Assembly: GCA_037833965.1 (NCBI GenBank)
Contig: AP031353.1
Span: 7,318,501 to 7,382,500 of the forward strand
DNA: 64,000 nucleotides
Origin: Marchantia polymorpha subsp. ruderalis
Lineage: Eukaryota > Streptophyta > Marchantiopsida > Marchantiales > Marchantiaceae
Reading direction: 5' to 3'
Numbering within the stretch: position 1 is the first letter of the stretch; the number at the start of each line of letters is the position of its first letter. Shown here in pieces: positions 21,988 through 35,359 of the stretch. The translations under genes and the position numbers were made by a program. The notes beneath the pieces were generated by a model. That model was not told the origin of the DNA. It saw nothing but the letters and a program-made list of their open reading frames with translations, and did no database searches.

Positions 21988-21995
21988 CTAGCCAC

Positions 21996-23197
21996 CCAAT
22001 TTTTTAATCTAATTTTTCTCATTTTCGATGCACAGTTCCAGATTATATTTAAAGGTGAAATTATGTTTGAAATGAGAAATTTCAAGACTTTTTTTGGAAG
22101 AAAAATGAATACTCTAGTGTAGTTGGGTAGAACAGCGGGATCATAATTCGCACAGCAGGTACTGCATAGACCCCTTTCCTTCTGTTGTTGCCAGCGCTTC
22201 ACTGGGCCGAGAAGAAAACTTGTTTTCTTCTCTCGCTTTCGCACTTGGTTCGCTTTGCGGCCGAATAAAATATTTGGGCATTGGGGTACTAAAGGTCCTC
22301 TGACTTTATGAAGATTTCCATTTTTTTTGCATCACTTACAGATGTAAACTGAGACTACAATGAAGTTAGTGGTATGTGTTGATTGATCTATTGCACTAAA
22401 GAATTACGCTAACCATTAGACCACTTTGTCATATAATGTTTTACTCTGACTTCTTAGTTGCATCATACTTATGAAGTATTTGTGAAAAGTCTTAAATAAC
22501 TTTGCCGACATCAATTCAAAATCGCCTTAACATTTCAGTTGAGGAGTGAAAATTTGCAAAGTTGAACACAGACAGTGAAATCAGATTTTAAAGGCTAGTT
22601 TTGAATGATCTGATGAAAGTTATCTCTCTTGCACCTTGTCCAAATCATCAAGAGATTTTTAAGTGATATGAATGTGCACTATAGTGCTTTTATCACGTTA
22701 AAGCATTTACTTGGTTATCTTCTTTCCTTTTTCCTTTTCAAAGTATTTTATGTGCGGATGAACTTATAGTGTAAATGAAGAAGCGGAACAGTTTTAACGT
22801 TAAGCAAGTTAAAAATACTGAGGAAGACTTTCAATTCGAAAATCATAATGTTGGTGATAGCTTAAAAATCATTTCAAAACTAAAATTAATCATTTTGATA
22901 AATGTGTGTCTAATAATATATGACATATAAGACTTTTTGTGATGATCACATTGCTTTAAAAACTTTTATATCAAACTTTATCTTGTGAGCACAAGATTAA
23001 GCAATAATAGGCTTATTAAATATAAGCTAGTTTTTACTGGTTAAACAAATAATGTAAATTTTATTATATTTTAAATCTATGATTATAACCTTATTTAGAT
23101 TAATTAGTGATTGCATGTATAATTATTACACCAAAATCAGCTTTTTGTTTGAATATTCCATCGAACTTTGATATTTTCTCAAAATTTTGGACGTCTG
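21996..23197. other. AT-rich intergenic stretch, no gene seen
   Basis: A 99-codon minus frame at 21945-22244 begins in flanking DNA and ends inside the hAT end, so it is chance. Nothing else stands out up to the tRNA gene. Confidence 0.5.
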
Positions 23198-23222
23198 TGC
23201 GGTGAGCGTGGATCGAACACGC

Positions 23223-23265
<43 letters not shown>

Positions 23266-23270
23266 CCCGC
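23198..23270 (-). tRNA. tRNA-Phe (anticodon GAA)
   Basis: The minus strand reads as a complete 73-nt cloverleaf: acceptor GCGGGGA pairing with the 3' arm before the CACCGCA end, A box TAGCTCAGTTGGGAGAGC, anticodon loop CTGAAGA with GAA, and B box GGTTCGATCC-type (GTTCGATCCACGC). CCA is not encoded and there is no intron, as expected for a nuclear gene. A TTTT run about 14 nt past the end is a plausible Pol III terminator. It matches my memory of the plant nuclear tRNA-Phe closely. Confidence 0.96.
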
Positions 23271-26200
23271 TATGGAAGAAATTGTACAATTAATATAATT
23301 TGTTTAGTGACTTTCTAAATTTAGCATATTATTCTCTTTGATAAAATATGATTTTCTCCAATACTTTCACTTCTCAAGACTTTGTAGCAGGTACATAATT
23401 TTGCTCCATAAAGCACAAGCACTTGGCTTTAGACCACTCTACATCACAAAAAAAAAATTCAATGCATATTCTTTATCATCTTATATGAAGTTTTCTCAAT
23501 CCCTACTTTTTCATCTTTCATATTAATTCTCTAAACGATTCAATATGTCACATACAATATGCAATCTCACGTGTTAATACCAATCATAAATTTAAAATTT
23601 ATTGCTTTGACCGATGTAAAAATTTATTTAATGAATGAATAATAGACAAATTTTATCTTGAAAATATTTAATTGAGATTAATTTTAACTAGAGAAAGTTA
23701 TAGCTATTGTACTAAACCACTAACAGAATTTCCAATCTTAAATTTTGACTTTTTACAAATTACAGCCAATATTCATTCTCAAGATGAAGCCAAGAAGTTA
23801 TATATTTAAGACTTGAAACAAGTGTAAGTCGTAAGCTTTTTATAATTATAAACAGTTTTTAAGAGCCTCACACCATTTTCAGAATCAATATTACGTGCTT
23901 CTGGATACTATTCTCACTCTTTCACTTTTGAGTCAAACCTTATCCTGTCTTTTTTTAAGATATTTTTTAATAGCTAACCATGTTTTGATGATTTTTTTTC
24001 ACTTCTTGTCAAATCATTTATTTTTTCCCTCATAAATCCTCGTAACCAGTTTTCTTTTTCATTTTGTTGATTCTAGCGCAGATTTTTGCACGTAGTCTGA
24101 ACCTCTATATCCGGGCCGGAATCCTTGCACCGGAAGCATATAATAAGAAAGTAATTATCATGTGTGGTTCACAAGTCTGGATTCTTGTGTCCTTATACAT
24201 CAGATAATTGTAATCTAAAAGTCTTCGTAAAACCCGCAAACCTGGCAAAGCTTCCATCTTTCAAGTAAAGTAATTGGCGGTTCAGAGAGAGAGTAAGTGC
24301 TGTGTATATAACTTCGGATAATATAGGAAGCTCAGTAACTCCATTATTCTTGATTGAAAGGTAATAATGAAATGATTTTATGAATCATGGAATATTAGAA
24401 CTATGGCAGCCCGTACCTATCAGATCCATCATCGCAAGTATATCATGCAAGACGCTCATGGAGTCCACGTACTGCACGGTGGATGGCATGGTATTTTTAG
24501 TACAGAGTGGAGTGTCTTTGAGGATTTGGATTCCGTAGTTCCCAACTGCGGAGGAGTCCCACTTGCTATCGACCATTGTGGCACTGCTTACGAGGAGGCC
24601 CTGCAATTGCGAACGTCGCTTGTGTTAACTTGTCTCAGAGCTTTCCCAGGAACCCACCCTCAAGATTCAAGAGGTGAGTCCTGGGATCGGTTGAACTCAG
24701 TGCAGCCCTGCTGATTTTCTTTGTACGTCGTTATAGGCTGGCCTAAAGAATGTGGGTCGGCATGAACGTGCATCATGTTTCAGTTTTCTTCGATAGCTGC
24801 AAGAAGTTCATCTCTTTCTATAGATACACAAGTTTGGATTTTGTTAGGACTATGCAAGACCGGGTGGAGACTGTGTGGAGACTCGAGATGTGCGGAAATT
24901 AGCACCAAGTCAACTGGTCCAGGATCATTACCTGCCTAAGAGCTTTATACCTTCATTATCGGAAGGCATGAATGTATATTTTCTTGAATCTGTTCTCCAG
25001 TTGTCCGATTGGTCACCATTTATGAGGACAAATACGTCCTTACCTCTGCTGCAAAGTGGTCTGACGCAGATAACGAAATTTTTACTCATTTGATCCGAAA
25101 CTTATGAACTGCAGCTGAATCAAACCCTCCTCGCCCATACTTATTCTGTTAGCGCTGTTCATGTATGAATATTTCAAGGTAAAGCAGAGTAAGTGCATTT
25201 TCGTCGTGTTCCTTACGCTTCCCAGTTACTCATTGGTCGTGCTTCTCTCCTAACCATTCGGGTGTCGTAATATGACGGAGAGTGGCACGAAAATAGACGA
25301 ATCTAACCGTCCTTAAGCAAGGAAACAGCAGCTAAGTGAGAGGAAGTCTGTTACGATCAGCTGATTTGAAACCGAGCGAGAACAACAATACTCAGAATCC
25401 GTGCATTATTTTAAGGCTACAAATAACAAACTCACGCATTCACTATCATGTATCAAACGAACAAGGGCCCATGGTAAAGACTATATTTTTCATGTTCAAG
25501 TGAGAAGTGCGAGCTGAATATTTTCTCGCATCAGATTAACTAGTGTTAGAGAAGCTAGTGCGAAATCTAACGTCGAAAAAAGAATTAAGGAAGTTTTATA
25601 ATACAGATTGAATCTGACCTTGACCCGTAGTTTTGACTCAACTGACAGCAAACTCAGTAAGTTTGAGCTGAACACGGCGAAGTCAGCAGGACACGACAAT
25701 CCTTCAACCCAGCACCAGCTACTGCAATGATGTTAGGTACCAGACAGCTTGTCCGTTTCTAGTCTCTAGTTAAGGGCAGTCCGCAAGCATTCATCCTCAC
25801 TAGCACCTAGAGGTAGTTCAGCAATCGATGATCCTTAAAAATCTACCTGGATGTAGAGTAGCCGAGGGATCTATTGTATTTTCTTTTTTCGGCCTTGGTA
25901 CCCAGGTTGCTCTTACAGTTCAGCTCTAAGACCATAACATTTTTACTCCTAGTTCTTGCAACAAGCACGTTAGGGGATATTGGTCGTCTTCGACATCACT
26001 TGGACAACGAGCAGGGATCTTCTTGAGAGTCACTCTTTAAAGAGCCTCAGAATTTGTCACAAAATTTGAAATTTGATGGTTAAAGATATAACTTAGAAAG
26101 GCGTTGATTGAGAACCAGCTGCTGTCAAATGTGGAATGGTAGTTTTGACCGATGTTCTTCTTCAGCTGAATATCTGTATTACTGAAGTACTTCAAGTAGA

Positions 26201-29200
26201 GATCTACATTATATATTTAGAAACTGCTTGCTCTTGAATTAGAAAATATGCTTGCAACTTTCTGTGGCAGGAGGACCCCTCGCAGATCGGACAGGAATTC
26301 TTTCTTTAGGTGTGGTGTATCACGAGTATCCAGAAAAAATATCAAACTGAAGATAGATCCACCCGAGTCTGCAAGATAAGACCTTTGCAGTAAGAATATA
26401 GTCGTTAAAATCCCTTGGATGTATATAATGAGTTGCTGATGTTAAAAGAATTGTGAAATTCGTCTCAAATCGATTATGCAGCAGACAAATGACGATACTG
26501 CCAGCCCTGTTTGGAACGTGCTGCACTCAACGGGAATATTCGTAGATCTATTTCTGAAGGCTTTAGCTGGAAATGTATGCAAAAGAGACCGTGCATTTGC
26601 TCATGAATGTACGTGTAATCTGACGCAATCATCAACACTCAAAACTCGCTCACAGATTGCCAGACATTTAGCTTGAAATTGCTGGTGGTAACTGCTAATA
26701 AGAAGTCACATTGAGGCTTTCACGTGCACATGCATATCGAATCATTATAAAGGGCTTTCACATTAAATGAAGAAACAACGTATAGGGAGTATATATACTG
26801 GTAGCAGATTCTGCGATTGATGCATACTAGTTCCATTCTGCATGATAGATCCACTGCAATGTGCTCTTTGTTTCAGTCCATGATGAAAGTGCTTGAGTTT
26901 ACGTATCGATCGTGGATTTGTAATGCGCTGCGAGCAAACATCAACTACTTCGAAGGCGCTAGATTAGTATCAAGTTTTTGCACTTTTTAGCTCTTGTAAG
27001 TAATTGAATATCCCGTACGCTTGCAGTTAGAGGGAAGGGCTAGAAATTTTGACTTTAGACCATAAACGAACAAAGAAGCATAGACTTCAGTTTAGGACTG
27101 AAGTATGGTGTCATTCATCAACGTATCAGCTGCAGTGAACTTTGAGGCCATACTGTCACAACACTAATATTGTCATGAAATATTTTATTTTTCATCTAAT
27201 TTTGGCATTGAAAATGATAATAAAACAAAATATATATGTTTCATGTTGATTCTTCATAGCACCTAATTCTCAAAGTGAAAATACTATATAGTTACGTAAG
27301 TTCTTCAAATTTATTATATCTATCATAATGTCTTTGCATTTCCAAGCTAGAGATGAAGTCGAAGGTTATTACTATATGCATGAAATTGATTAAAAAAGTA
27401 ATTAATCAAGTTATTGCAATACCTTCATTCTTAAACTCCTTAATGGAAGTATAATTTGTTTAATGTGTAGATTTCATCAATCTAACTAAATAAATTCAAG
27501 GATTCAAATTTTAAATAGAGCGTTTGAAAATTTGTAATTAATTTATCAAAAATTTATCAAATTTTTATGTTAATTTTTTTAATACCTGATTAAATATTAT
27601 TGATGTTGAAATCTATTATAAAAAATTCAAAAAATGAATTTTTAAGTAAAAAAAATATGATTATCATGAAAAAAATGAAATGTATAAAATTTAAACTGTA
27701 AAAATGACCTCAAAATGAATTCAATTGAATGAATAAAAAAATTGAAAACTAAAAACTAGAAAAAGAAAATAATAATCATGAAAGAATGAGAACTATAATT
27801 TTCTAGCTTTTTTTGGAAATTGAAAAAATGAATGAAATTTAATTTAAAATAAATTTACAAATATATAAGGCTCTTCTTTTGAATTGTAACTTGACTCCAA
27901 TATGAAATATCACAAAAAATATTGACATATATAATACTCAACAACAAAATTCATATAGAAAAATTTAAGTACATCTATTTCCAATATGATACATTTAAAA
28001 TAAACCTAAGATTATGATTAAACGAAAGAAAATTTTCTGTTTTATAAACATAATTTACATACTATTTGATAAAATATAATGAATTTTTTTATGAAAAGAA
28101 TGTGGTGAACATGTATATATGAAAGTAATATTAATTATTATATTTTTTATTAAATTTTTGTAAAAATTCAATGACACAATCATTTAACTAAAATTAAACA
28201 CTTTTTTCCATTGATAAAACAATCGAAATAACACAAATGATCTATGCATGTAATAAAAAATTGGCATAATGAATATAGAAGCATGAATTATCAAGCAATG
28301 CAATGAATTTTTTTGTTATGACCAAATGAATTTGAATTTACATTCATGAATTTGCAATAAACATGATAAGAATTTAGATGTAAGAAGAAAATGATTGTAT
28401 GACAAGTTTATTGGGCTAAATTTACAGAACAATATAATGACATAATTTTGTAAATTATAATAATATTATTAAAACTTAAAAATACTTATGCGTAATTAAT
28501 ATATATATAAAATGTAACACTAAATTTTAGAGAAAAATTAATTTGAAGATGAAAACATAATACCAACAATGGTTCTATTTTTCTTTATATAGTTTTTACC
28601 AACAAGAACAAAAAAATAAGATATTATCCGTTCCATACATCTCACTCTCAATGAATGAATGATGTGACGGATAATTCTAACAAGCACAAGAATTGTAAAC
28701 GTATCGTTCCAATCAGTGATGATAACTAATATATCAAATATATACCTAACAAATACATAAATTGCTAACGTGATGCTGTCAATTAACATTTATTAAAGTA
28801 TATGTATCAATATTTAGAATAAATTCTATTTTAGTTTTAAATAACTAAAGATGATTACATAAAATCATAGAAACAAATAATAATCTAATTTTTTAATCTA
28901 ATTATTTCAAACATAATTTATGTATATAATTTTTTATATTATTTATAAAATAAAATAAAAAAATCTTTCAACCTCTGAAAATTAACACAAAGAGTAAAGA
29001 TTTTATTTAAATACATGAAACTCAAAATCTAATATAATATCAATTACTTATTTATTGATTATAAATATGATTATTCTTTTTAAGAATATATAGAATAACT
29101 TGATGCATAAATTTTGAATACATTTTTTCATAAATACACTATTAATTATAATGTTGGGTATTTTAGAGGTCTGTTTAGAACATGATAATCGTGAAGATAG

Positions 29201-31399
29201 ATATCATCATGCATCATAAGAAACTTTGATTGTAATGTTTTTCTTTTCACCATAAAGGTTAATCGACTGTAGTAATTATTGTAACATGATAGATAAAGTT
29301 TTTTCTACACTCCTTATTTGTTAAACGCTTGTCCCCAATTACACTAGAATAATGATGTTAGAGATTTCCGTTGAGAAATGAGACAACATTTTTTTCCAGT
29401 ATTATCTAACTTTGCGATGTTCATTATGTAGATAGTGAGTTTTATTTCTTTTGCACGCGATGTATCTTAGAAGCTATTACTTGAAAATTTGACAATATTA
29501 ATTACTTCTTAATTTCTTAATACTTGAAGCTGAAAACTGTGAATGAAAGACAGGAACGAAAGACATACCAAAGTATGTCTTTCTTTATTGCAAAAATTTG
29601 ACAAAATTTAATTAGAATTTAAAAATTCAAATAAAATTCATTCTTGTGTGTAGTTAACAGAAATTAGTGAATTTTGGCAGATCCATGAAGAAAAACTCAA
29701 GGAAAAAAAAGTAGTAGCTTGAATTGTGAGTGAGACGCACTCCATTTAAATGAATTCTGCGAATAAACCAAAGTTTTTCCTAACAAGACGTACGTTTGGA
29801 GAAGCCATGTAAAAGATGTATCTTCATCCACAAAAAATGAGGAGGTAGTGTCATATTTCCATCACTTTTGCTCATAAGGTGCACCGAGCTAAAGGGACGA
29901 GATGTTTTCAAGCACTCTGGGATTCTGTCAAGATCTTGAGACAAGTATCACAACCTGAACTAAGTTCTGAATCTAATAGGAACAGGATTGGCATACATTT
30001 ACGGGAGTTGTTGCTTTTCTTGCTGTTGACCAGAAAATGGCTAGGTGACTTTCATTCGAGATCTCCAATCATTAGTTGTTCTGATGAGTTGCACCTGATG
30101 TTGCAGTAGTAAAACAGTTTTACATGGCGAGAATTCACTGATACCATATCTACATTGACAATGTGCTGGGCATTCCATAGGTCTTTGTCGTCCAATTGTC
30201 TTTGTTTCCATCGTACAGTGTCTGCCAGGTTTTCATCCAATTAGTCTTCTTTCCAAATTTCCTTAAATGTTAGTGGTCTACATGATTGATCCTTTTCCAG
30301 ACAACTAAGTAGAAGACTTTGAACACCGAAAGAATGTCTCGATGCATCTAGAACATGAAGGTTAGTGCCCGAGTGGACGCAGATAAAGTCTTCCTCCAAA
30401 TAAAGAAAATTGACGACAAAGACGACACAGTGCACTCTTTGTCGCCAAAGCACGACCAAAGTTTGATTCTCTGGTTTTCCTAACTGATTCGAGAAGATGG
30501 TTGAGCTGACCCATGGTTTTACGTCTCACATGACACTTTATGTCTGAGCTTCTTTGTCTCTGCGTGAACATGATACATTTCCCGATACAAAGCAGGTTTC
30601 GAGAAGTCACAGCGCTTGCATTATATATTTACATTTCATTCGCTTTCCTCAGTTCGAGTGAAATGCGTGATGCAATACTTTTGCGCTCGCTGATGTTGCT
30701 TCTTCTTCTTCTGGTATTGTGTCCCTTACAAGATAGACAGGAATACTAATCAATGCCAGCCCTTCTCGTCCATGCTCTTCTTCGCTTTCCTTCGGGGAAA
30801 ATCTCGACCGAGAGAGAGAACGATGAGTTTGAAAGCAGTGAGGTAGAATTTATTTGGTGTTATTTGGGCTACACTTTCGCCAAAAACTTAGGTTTGATGT
30901 ACACTCTTCTTCTAGATTCGTTTAGGTTCATTTATATCTAAGTTAAATACATGAGAGAGCTATGAAGATGAAATTATTTCTTTTGGGTTTTGAATGATTA
31001 ACTCAAATTAGATATACATTTGACTTATTACTCTCTGTCTTTCACATTTTTTTTGCAATCCTATAGTGACACATTTGGAAAACCAATGAAGATGGGATAT
31101 AAAAGTTATCTTCTTCTTTTTATTAGTTGTTGCCATTACACATGTGAATGATCAGAATAATATGCTTTTGCATGTTAATAAAAAAATTAAGCATGAAAGT
31201 GAATCAAATACATTATGAATTGCACATTATCATTATTATTATTTTTGTGCTAACTATAATCTCATTTTTACTCATGATACAACTACAAACAATCAAATTA
31301 ACATGTCAAACTCTTAAAAATATGCAATTATTTGACAACACGCTTCAAATGTTCTTCAACTCAATATCTAATCTATGACATTGAGAAAAAAAACATATA
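23271..31399. other. Long gene-poor stretch, extremely AT-rich at 27.15-29.6 kb
   Basis: No protein family is recognisable on either strand. 24.4-27.1 kb is of mixed composition and its frames of up to 103 codons show no motif. 27.15-29.6 kb is dense in A and T runs and lacks frames beyond about 80 codons. 29.8-31.0 kb is again mixed, with short overlapping frames on both strands. RNA genes other than the tRNA were not found by eye. Confidence 0.45.
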
Positions 31400-32240
31400 T
31401 TCTATTTTCTATGAGAAATTTGTGGAAAATCTCATATATTTGAAGATGTACACAAGGTTTGATATTGCTCAGGTTATGGGCAAGGTGAACAGTTACATTT
31501 TCACATGTTTCTCAATAAATCTAGGAAAGATTTTTTGAAAAATAAAATGAATTATCATAAACATGAAGTGTACTTAGGAATGTGATTTTTCGTTTCATGA
31601 TTAATTGGACAGTGGCAAATACTTGCTAGTCTAAGTTGATGTTGAATATGTACGAGAATTCTACAATTTGGTATCTGTTTACATTTGATGATGAATGCAC
31701 TAATTGGAGATCTACTTTGCAAAAGTGCATAAATTAATTTGCAATGAAAATTGAATATGTAGCAGATGTAGAAGTAGTAAAGTAATCTATTTGATCTCAT
31801 GGGATTCAAAACAAGAGATTGTCAATACTCATTGTGATAATTTGATTGTTTTACATCTCGCCTCAAATCAAGTGATAGATGAAAACATGAAACACATTGA
31901 GATTATATATCATTCTATCTATCATGCAATTTCTGATAAAAGGATTGAATTAATCAATATTGAAGGTAAATTGAATTGAAAGATTTCGTTGATCAAACTT
32001 ATATTCTTTGAAAGATTATAATGCAGGTTTTGCGCAAGAAGCACAGGTAGAGTGAACTAATAATTTTTGTTACATATTCCTACTTTTTACTCTATTATAT
32101 TTTGGCTAAAATTTAATTCTAGTTAGCTACAATTTTAAGAAAGACGTTTGTTAGATTTTCTTTTAGAATTTTTGGTAAAGTAATTTTATAAATTATGGAG
32201 GTTATTGTTCTCACAACATGAATTAAGTGGAAGATTGTTA
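31400..32240 (+). mobile_element. Second Ty1/copia fossil (end of RT plus RNase H)
   Basis: Plus-strand translation shows the copia order: ENLIYLKMYTRFDIAQ (end of RT, usual GSLMYLMVCTRPDIAYA), then RNase H pieces including THCDNLIVLHLASNQV and MKHIEIIYHSIYH. A purine tract AAGTGGAAGAT followed by TGTTA at 32236 looks like a polypurine tract with the start of a 3' LTR; the far LTR end and a target duplication were not identified. It is broken in several places and old. It is in opposite orientation to the copia fossil near 3 kb. Confidence 0.7.
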
Positions 32241-32310
32241 ATGATCAATCATATTTTATCCTATTTCTGTCTTAAACCGGATTTTTTTGGATTTTAGATA
32301 TTTTATTTGT

Positions 32311-32329
32311 TATATATATATATATATAT
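32311..32329. repeat. (TA)n microsatellite
   Basis: An uninterrupted run of about nine TA units, just downstream of the presumed 3' LTR start of the copia fossil. Confidence 0.9.
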
Positions 32330-34645
32330 TGAACTATAGTACAAAGCAGGGTGAATCGTAGCTCATGCCTGAATATTGATTTAGTTTGTATCAGGAAATT
32401 GCTGGCTTCCTTGGAGAAACTCAAAAAGTCAAACCTTGCACAGTTTTGTGTGATTGTTAGTTTTTGATGTTCTCATGAATTTTCACATAACAACTAGAGA
32501 ATTGTTTTTAAGATTTGATATGTTTGAGATATCCATCCGAATTTATCTATCTTTCAGGTTGCTATTCAAAACTGTTCCAACTATGTTCAATGTGCATTCA
32601 TCCTTTAAAAGTTGTACATAATTCAATATTACAAAGATTTTGCAATATTTCATGAATGAAATGGTTTTGCTTCATATCTTTATCACTGACAGTACTTTAT
32701 ATATTCAGAGTCTAATGGGTATTTATGTTCATTTTAAACTGCCAAGTACAACTTTTCATGATGCTATTGGCAAATGATGATTACTACTTTTCATAAAAAG
32801 ATAACCTTGTGATAAACAAGGATTATATGGCTATTATCTTTCTTAAAGAGCATCAAGTTAAGATGGTTTGGTCTGATGATATTAATGCTCACTAGAGAGA
32901 ATTTACAAGGGATAATAGTCCATCTTTGGATAAACATACTGTAGGGCGAAAACAATCAAACTCTCCAAGAACAGGATATGGATGGTGCATAACATGATTC
33001 TCATCGTCATTGACGCTAAGCCTCTAGTTCCTTTTAGTTTTAGTTTTATTTCTTGCTATTCCTTACGAATATCACCATCCTTTTTACTAGACAATAACCA
33101 CCTTTTTCAGTTAATATACGAAAATTGTGAAGCAGTGAGAACGCTTACATTGTCTTGTAGTTCAGCTAAGACTTCATGGAGTGCAGTCGACAGCAAAACT
33201 CGATAATCAAGACACACTTCAATGCGAGCAGCGTGTGTAGATCGTTCACGACCGTTATGTTGACTAAACAATAAGGAACGTTCCTTGTCCAGTTGTTAAC
33301 TACCATCTTGCACGGAACTAAGCTTCATATGTGAGGCGGTCAAATCTCATATCGTAGGAGAGAAGTGTGTCGAATTAAAAGCAAAAGAAACATTCTCTGT
33401 TGTCCATGGTATTTTGACGTACAGTAGAGGATAATACAAAGGGGCAAAGAGAGGCTGTCTAAGAGAAGAAAAATAAAAGTCATGACGACTATTGGCAGTT
33501 GCACTTCCTCTACTTGGAGACCAATCTAATGGCAATGAAAAGCGCTGGGCTGTACTTTATCGATGATGGGTTGACAAAACGGGTTCCATGAGTGTCTTCT
33601 GCACAGTCGACTGGATAAGCATTCGCTGATCAGGATATGTTTAAAGCGTCTGTGGTTGTGACAGCAAGCCACAAGTGCCCCGTCAGAAACGAGGATTTTC
33701 CGAGCTGTTATTGTCAGATTACAAATCGATTCTGCATTAGAGCAGGAAACTCAGCCGCCAATCCTGCTCATCGGGGAGTTCCCCGCAGATGCGAGACTTA
33801 AAGTTCCGGAGCTGAGGTGATCAAAGCTCGGAGGCAGAGCAATCTCAAATGACTCTTCTCCTCGGAATGATACGCGCACCACAAGACCAGGAGACGATGA
33901 TTTCGTCAAAGTACGTGGAATCTTCTTCCGATCAGAGAGCGAATTTGTGCAAAGACATCAAGTCGTTGCGGGATGAGATCATCCTAGAGAGCCGTGAATG
34001 ATGAGAACAGAAATTTCGCAGCAAACCATCTAGAAGTCGAGAGTTCCACAGCTGGTCTACGCACGCAAGTGAATGTGACACATCCAACCTCCGCAAAGTT
34101 CGCTCGGCCCGGAATCACGAGCACCTTCGAATTACTGCCGATCAAACCGACGGATGCAGTACTGCCACGCCACATTTCGGTTTGACCTCGAGGTGATGAT
34201 CGTCGCTCGGTGCCGCATCGAGTGCCTCCGGGGCAGAAGAACTCGATGGCGAGATCACGATTCCGCCTCATCACCATCGTCGAGTCTCGAGGGTTCTCCA
34301 GGCGAAGTCAAATGTCGCCCTTGAATAGTCGGTCGGGTCTCGCTGTTCAACACGAACCTCGTCATCGCCTTCTTGTCATCTTCTCCATCTCCACGTCACA
34401 ACTCTCGATCCCAGCCCAGTAACAGAACAAAGCTTCGACGCGGGCAAATCGATGTCTATTAAAAGCTGCCCCCATTGCGGTTATTAGATGCCTCCTCGAG
34501 CTCCATGCACCGTGATAGCCCGCAGAGAAAGTGGATCTATGGATGCAGAGTAGATCTCTCCGATCGAGATTTGGCACGCACGCAGAGAGCTGAACGAGGT
34601 GTGAAAAATTGGGGTGCAGGGAGAGAGGACTGATCGGTGGCAGTG
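32330..34645. other. Spacer before the membrane-protein gene
   Basis: The left part is AT-rich; from about 33.2 kb composition turns balanced and GC rises toward the gene at 34646, consistent with a long promoter and 5' leader. Antisense and sense frames of 60-97 codons (33984-34277 minus, 34210-34422 plus) overlap one another and carry no motif, so they are not called. Confidence 0.45.
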
Positions 34646-35359
34646 ATGGATGTCAAGATGGTGGAGGAGAAGGCGATCGGCTGCGCACGAGGAGCTCAGA
34701 CGCGGTTCGTTGTGGCGTGCTGCAGGCTGCATCCATGGGTTCGGATCCCCGTGATGGCTGCAGCAGAGGCCTTATACTGGGCTTCTCTGGGATTGGCTGT
34801 GATGATCGTCGGGGCGTTCATGGTGTTCTTCGTGCTGCTGCTGCTGGGCCCGTATCTGGCTTTCTCTCTGTTGCTGTACAGGTTCACTCCGCTGTCAAAG
34901 TCATCGGAGCAGCACCAGAGCACGGGGATTTTGGTGCTGGTGGCTAGCGTGTTGGTATTCTCGGGGGGCTACCGACTTTTGAGAAAGTATCCGCAGCTGA
35001 GGAACATGGACAATCTGACGAAGTTGGAGTTGATTCCCGTGGTTTTGCAGATCAGTGTTTATTACGCGTTCTTAGCCTTTTGCTCTTTCCTCTCTGCTGT
35101 GTTGACGTTTGACTTCCTGGTGGCTGTGTACTGGGCTTGCTTTGGGGTCGTGTACGTGATCGTTCTGTTCTTCCAGATGCTGGGCCTCATTCCCTGGTAC
35201 GTTCTCGTGCCCTTCACCGTGTTCACGCCCCTCTTCGTCGTCAGCTTGCTGACGAGGGTGCCTTTCTGGCAAGCGGAGCCCTCGTCCTCTGCTGCTGCGG
35301 TCGCCGATCATGACAAATTCCAGCACAGCTTACGGCTTAGAAGCACTCTTCCCGTTTGA
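34646..35359 (+). CDS. Unrecognised multi-pass membrane protein
   Basis: Single-exon frame of 237 residues. The frame is open three codons upstream but from a GTG, so the ATG at 34646 is taken. After a basic, Cys-containing leader (residues 1-38) there are five or six hydrophobic stretches: about 44-78 (possibly two helices), 94-109, 128-154, 157-178 and 182-202. A basic loop (YRLLRKYPQLR, 109-119) lies between. The tail from about 210 is Ser/Ala-rich and polar (SSSAAAVADHDKFQHS). There is no signal-peptide-like start and no motif I can tie to a family. The long hydrophobic frame, GC-rich coding composition and balanced flanks support a real gene. It is probably an integral membrane protein; its role cannot be read from sequence. 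Confidence 0.65.
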   Translation: MDVKMVEEKAIGCARGAQTRFVVACCRLHPWVRIPVMAAAEALYWASLGLAVMIVGAFMVFFVLLLLGPYLAFSLLLYRFTPLSKSSEQHQSTGILVLVASVLVFSGGYRLLRKYPQLRNMDNLTKLELIPVVLQISVYYAFLAFCSFLSAVLTFDFLVAVYWACFGVVYVIVLFFQMLGLIPWYVLVPFTVFTPLFVVSLLTRVPFWQAEPSSSAAAVADHDKFQHSLRLRSTLPV

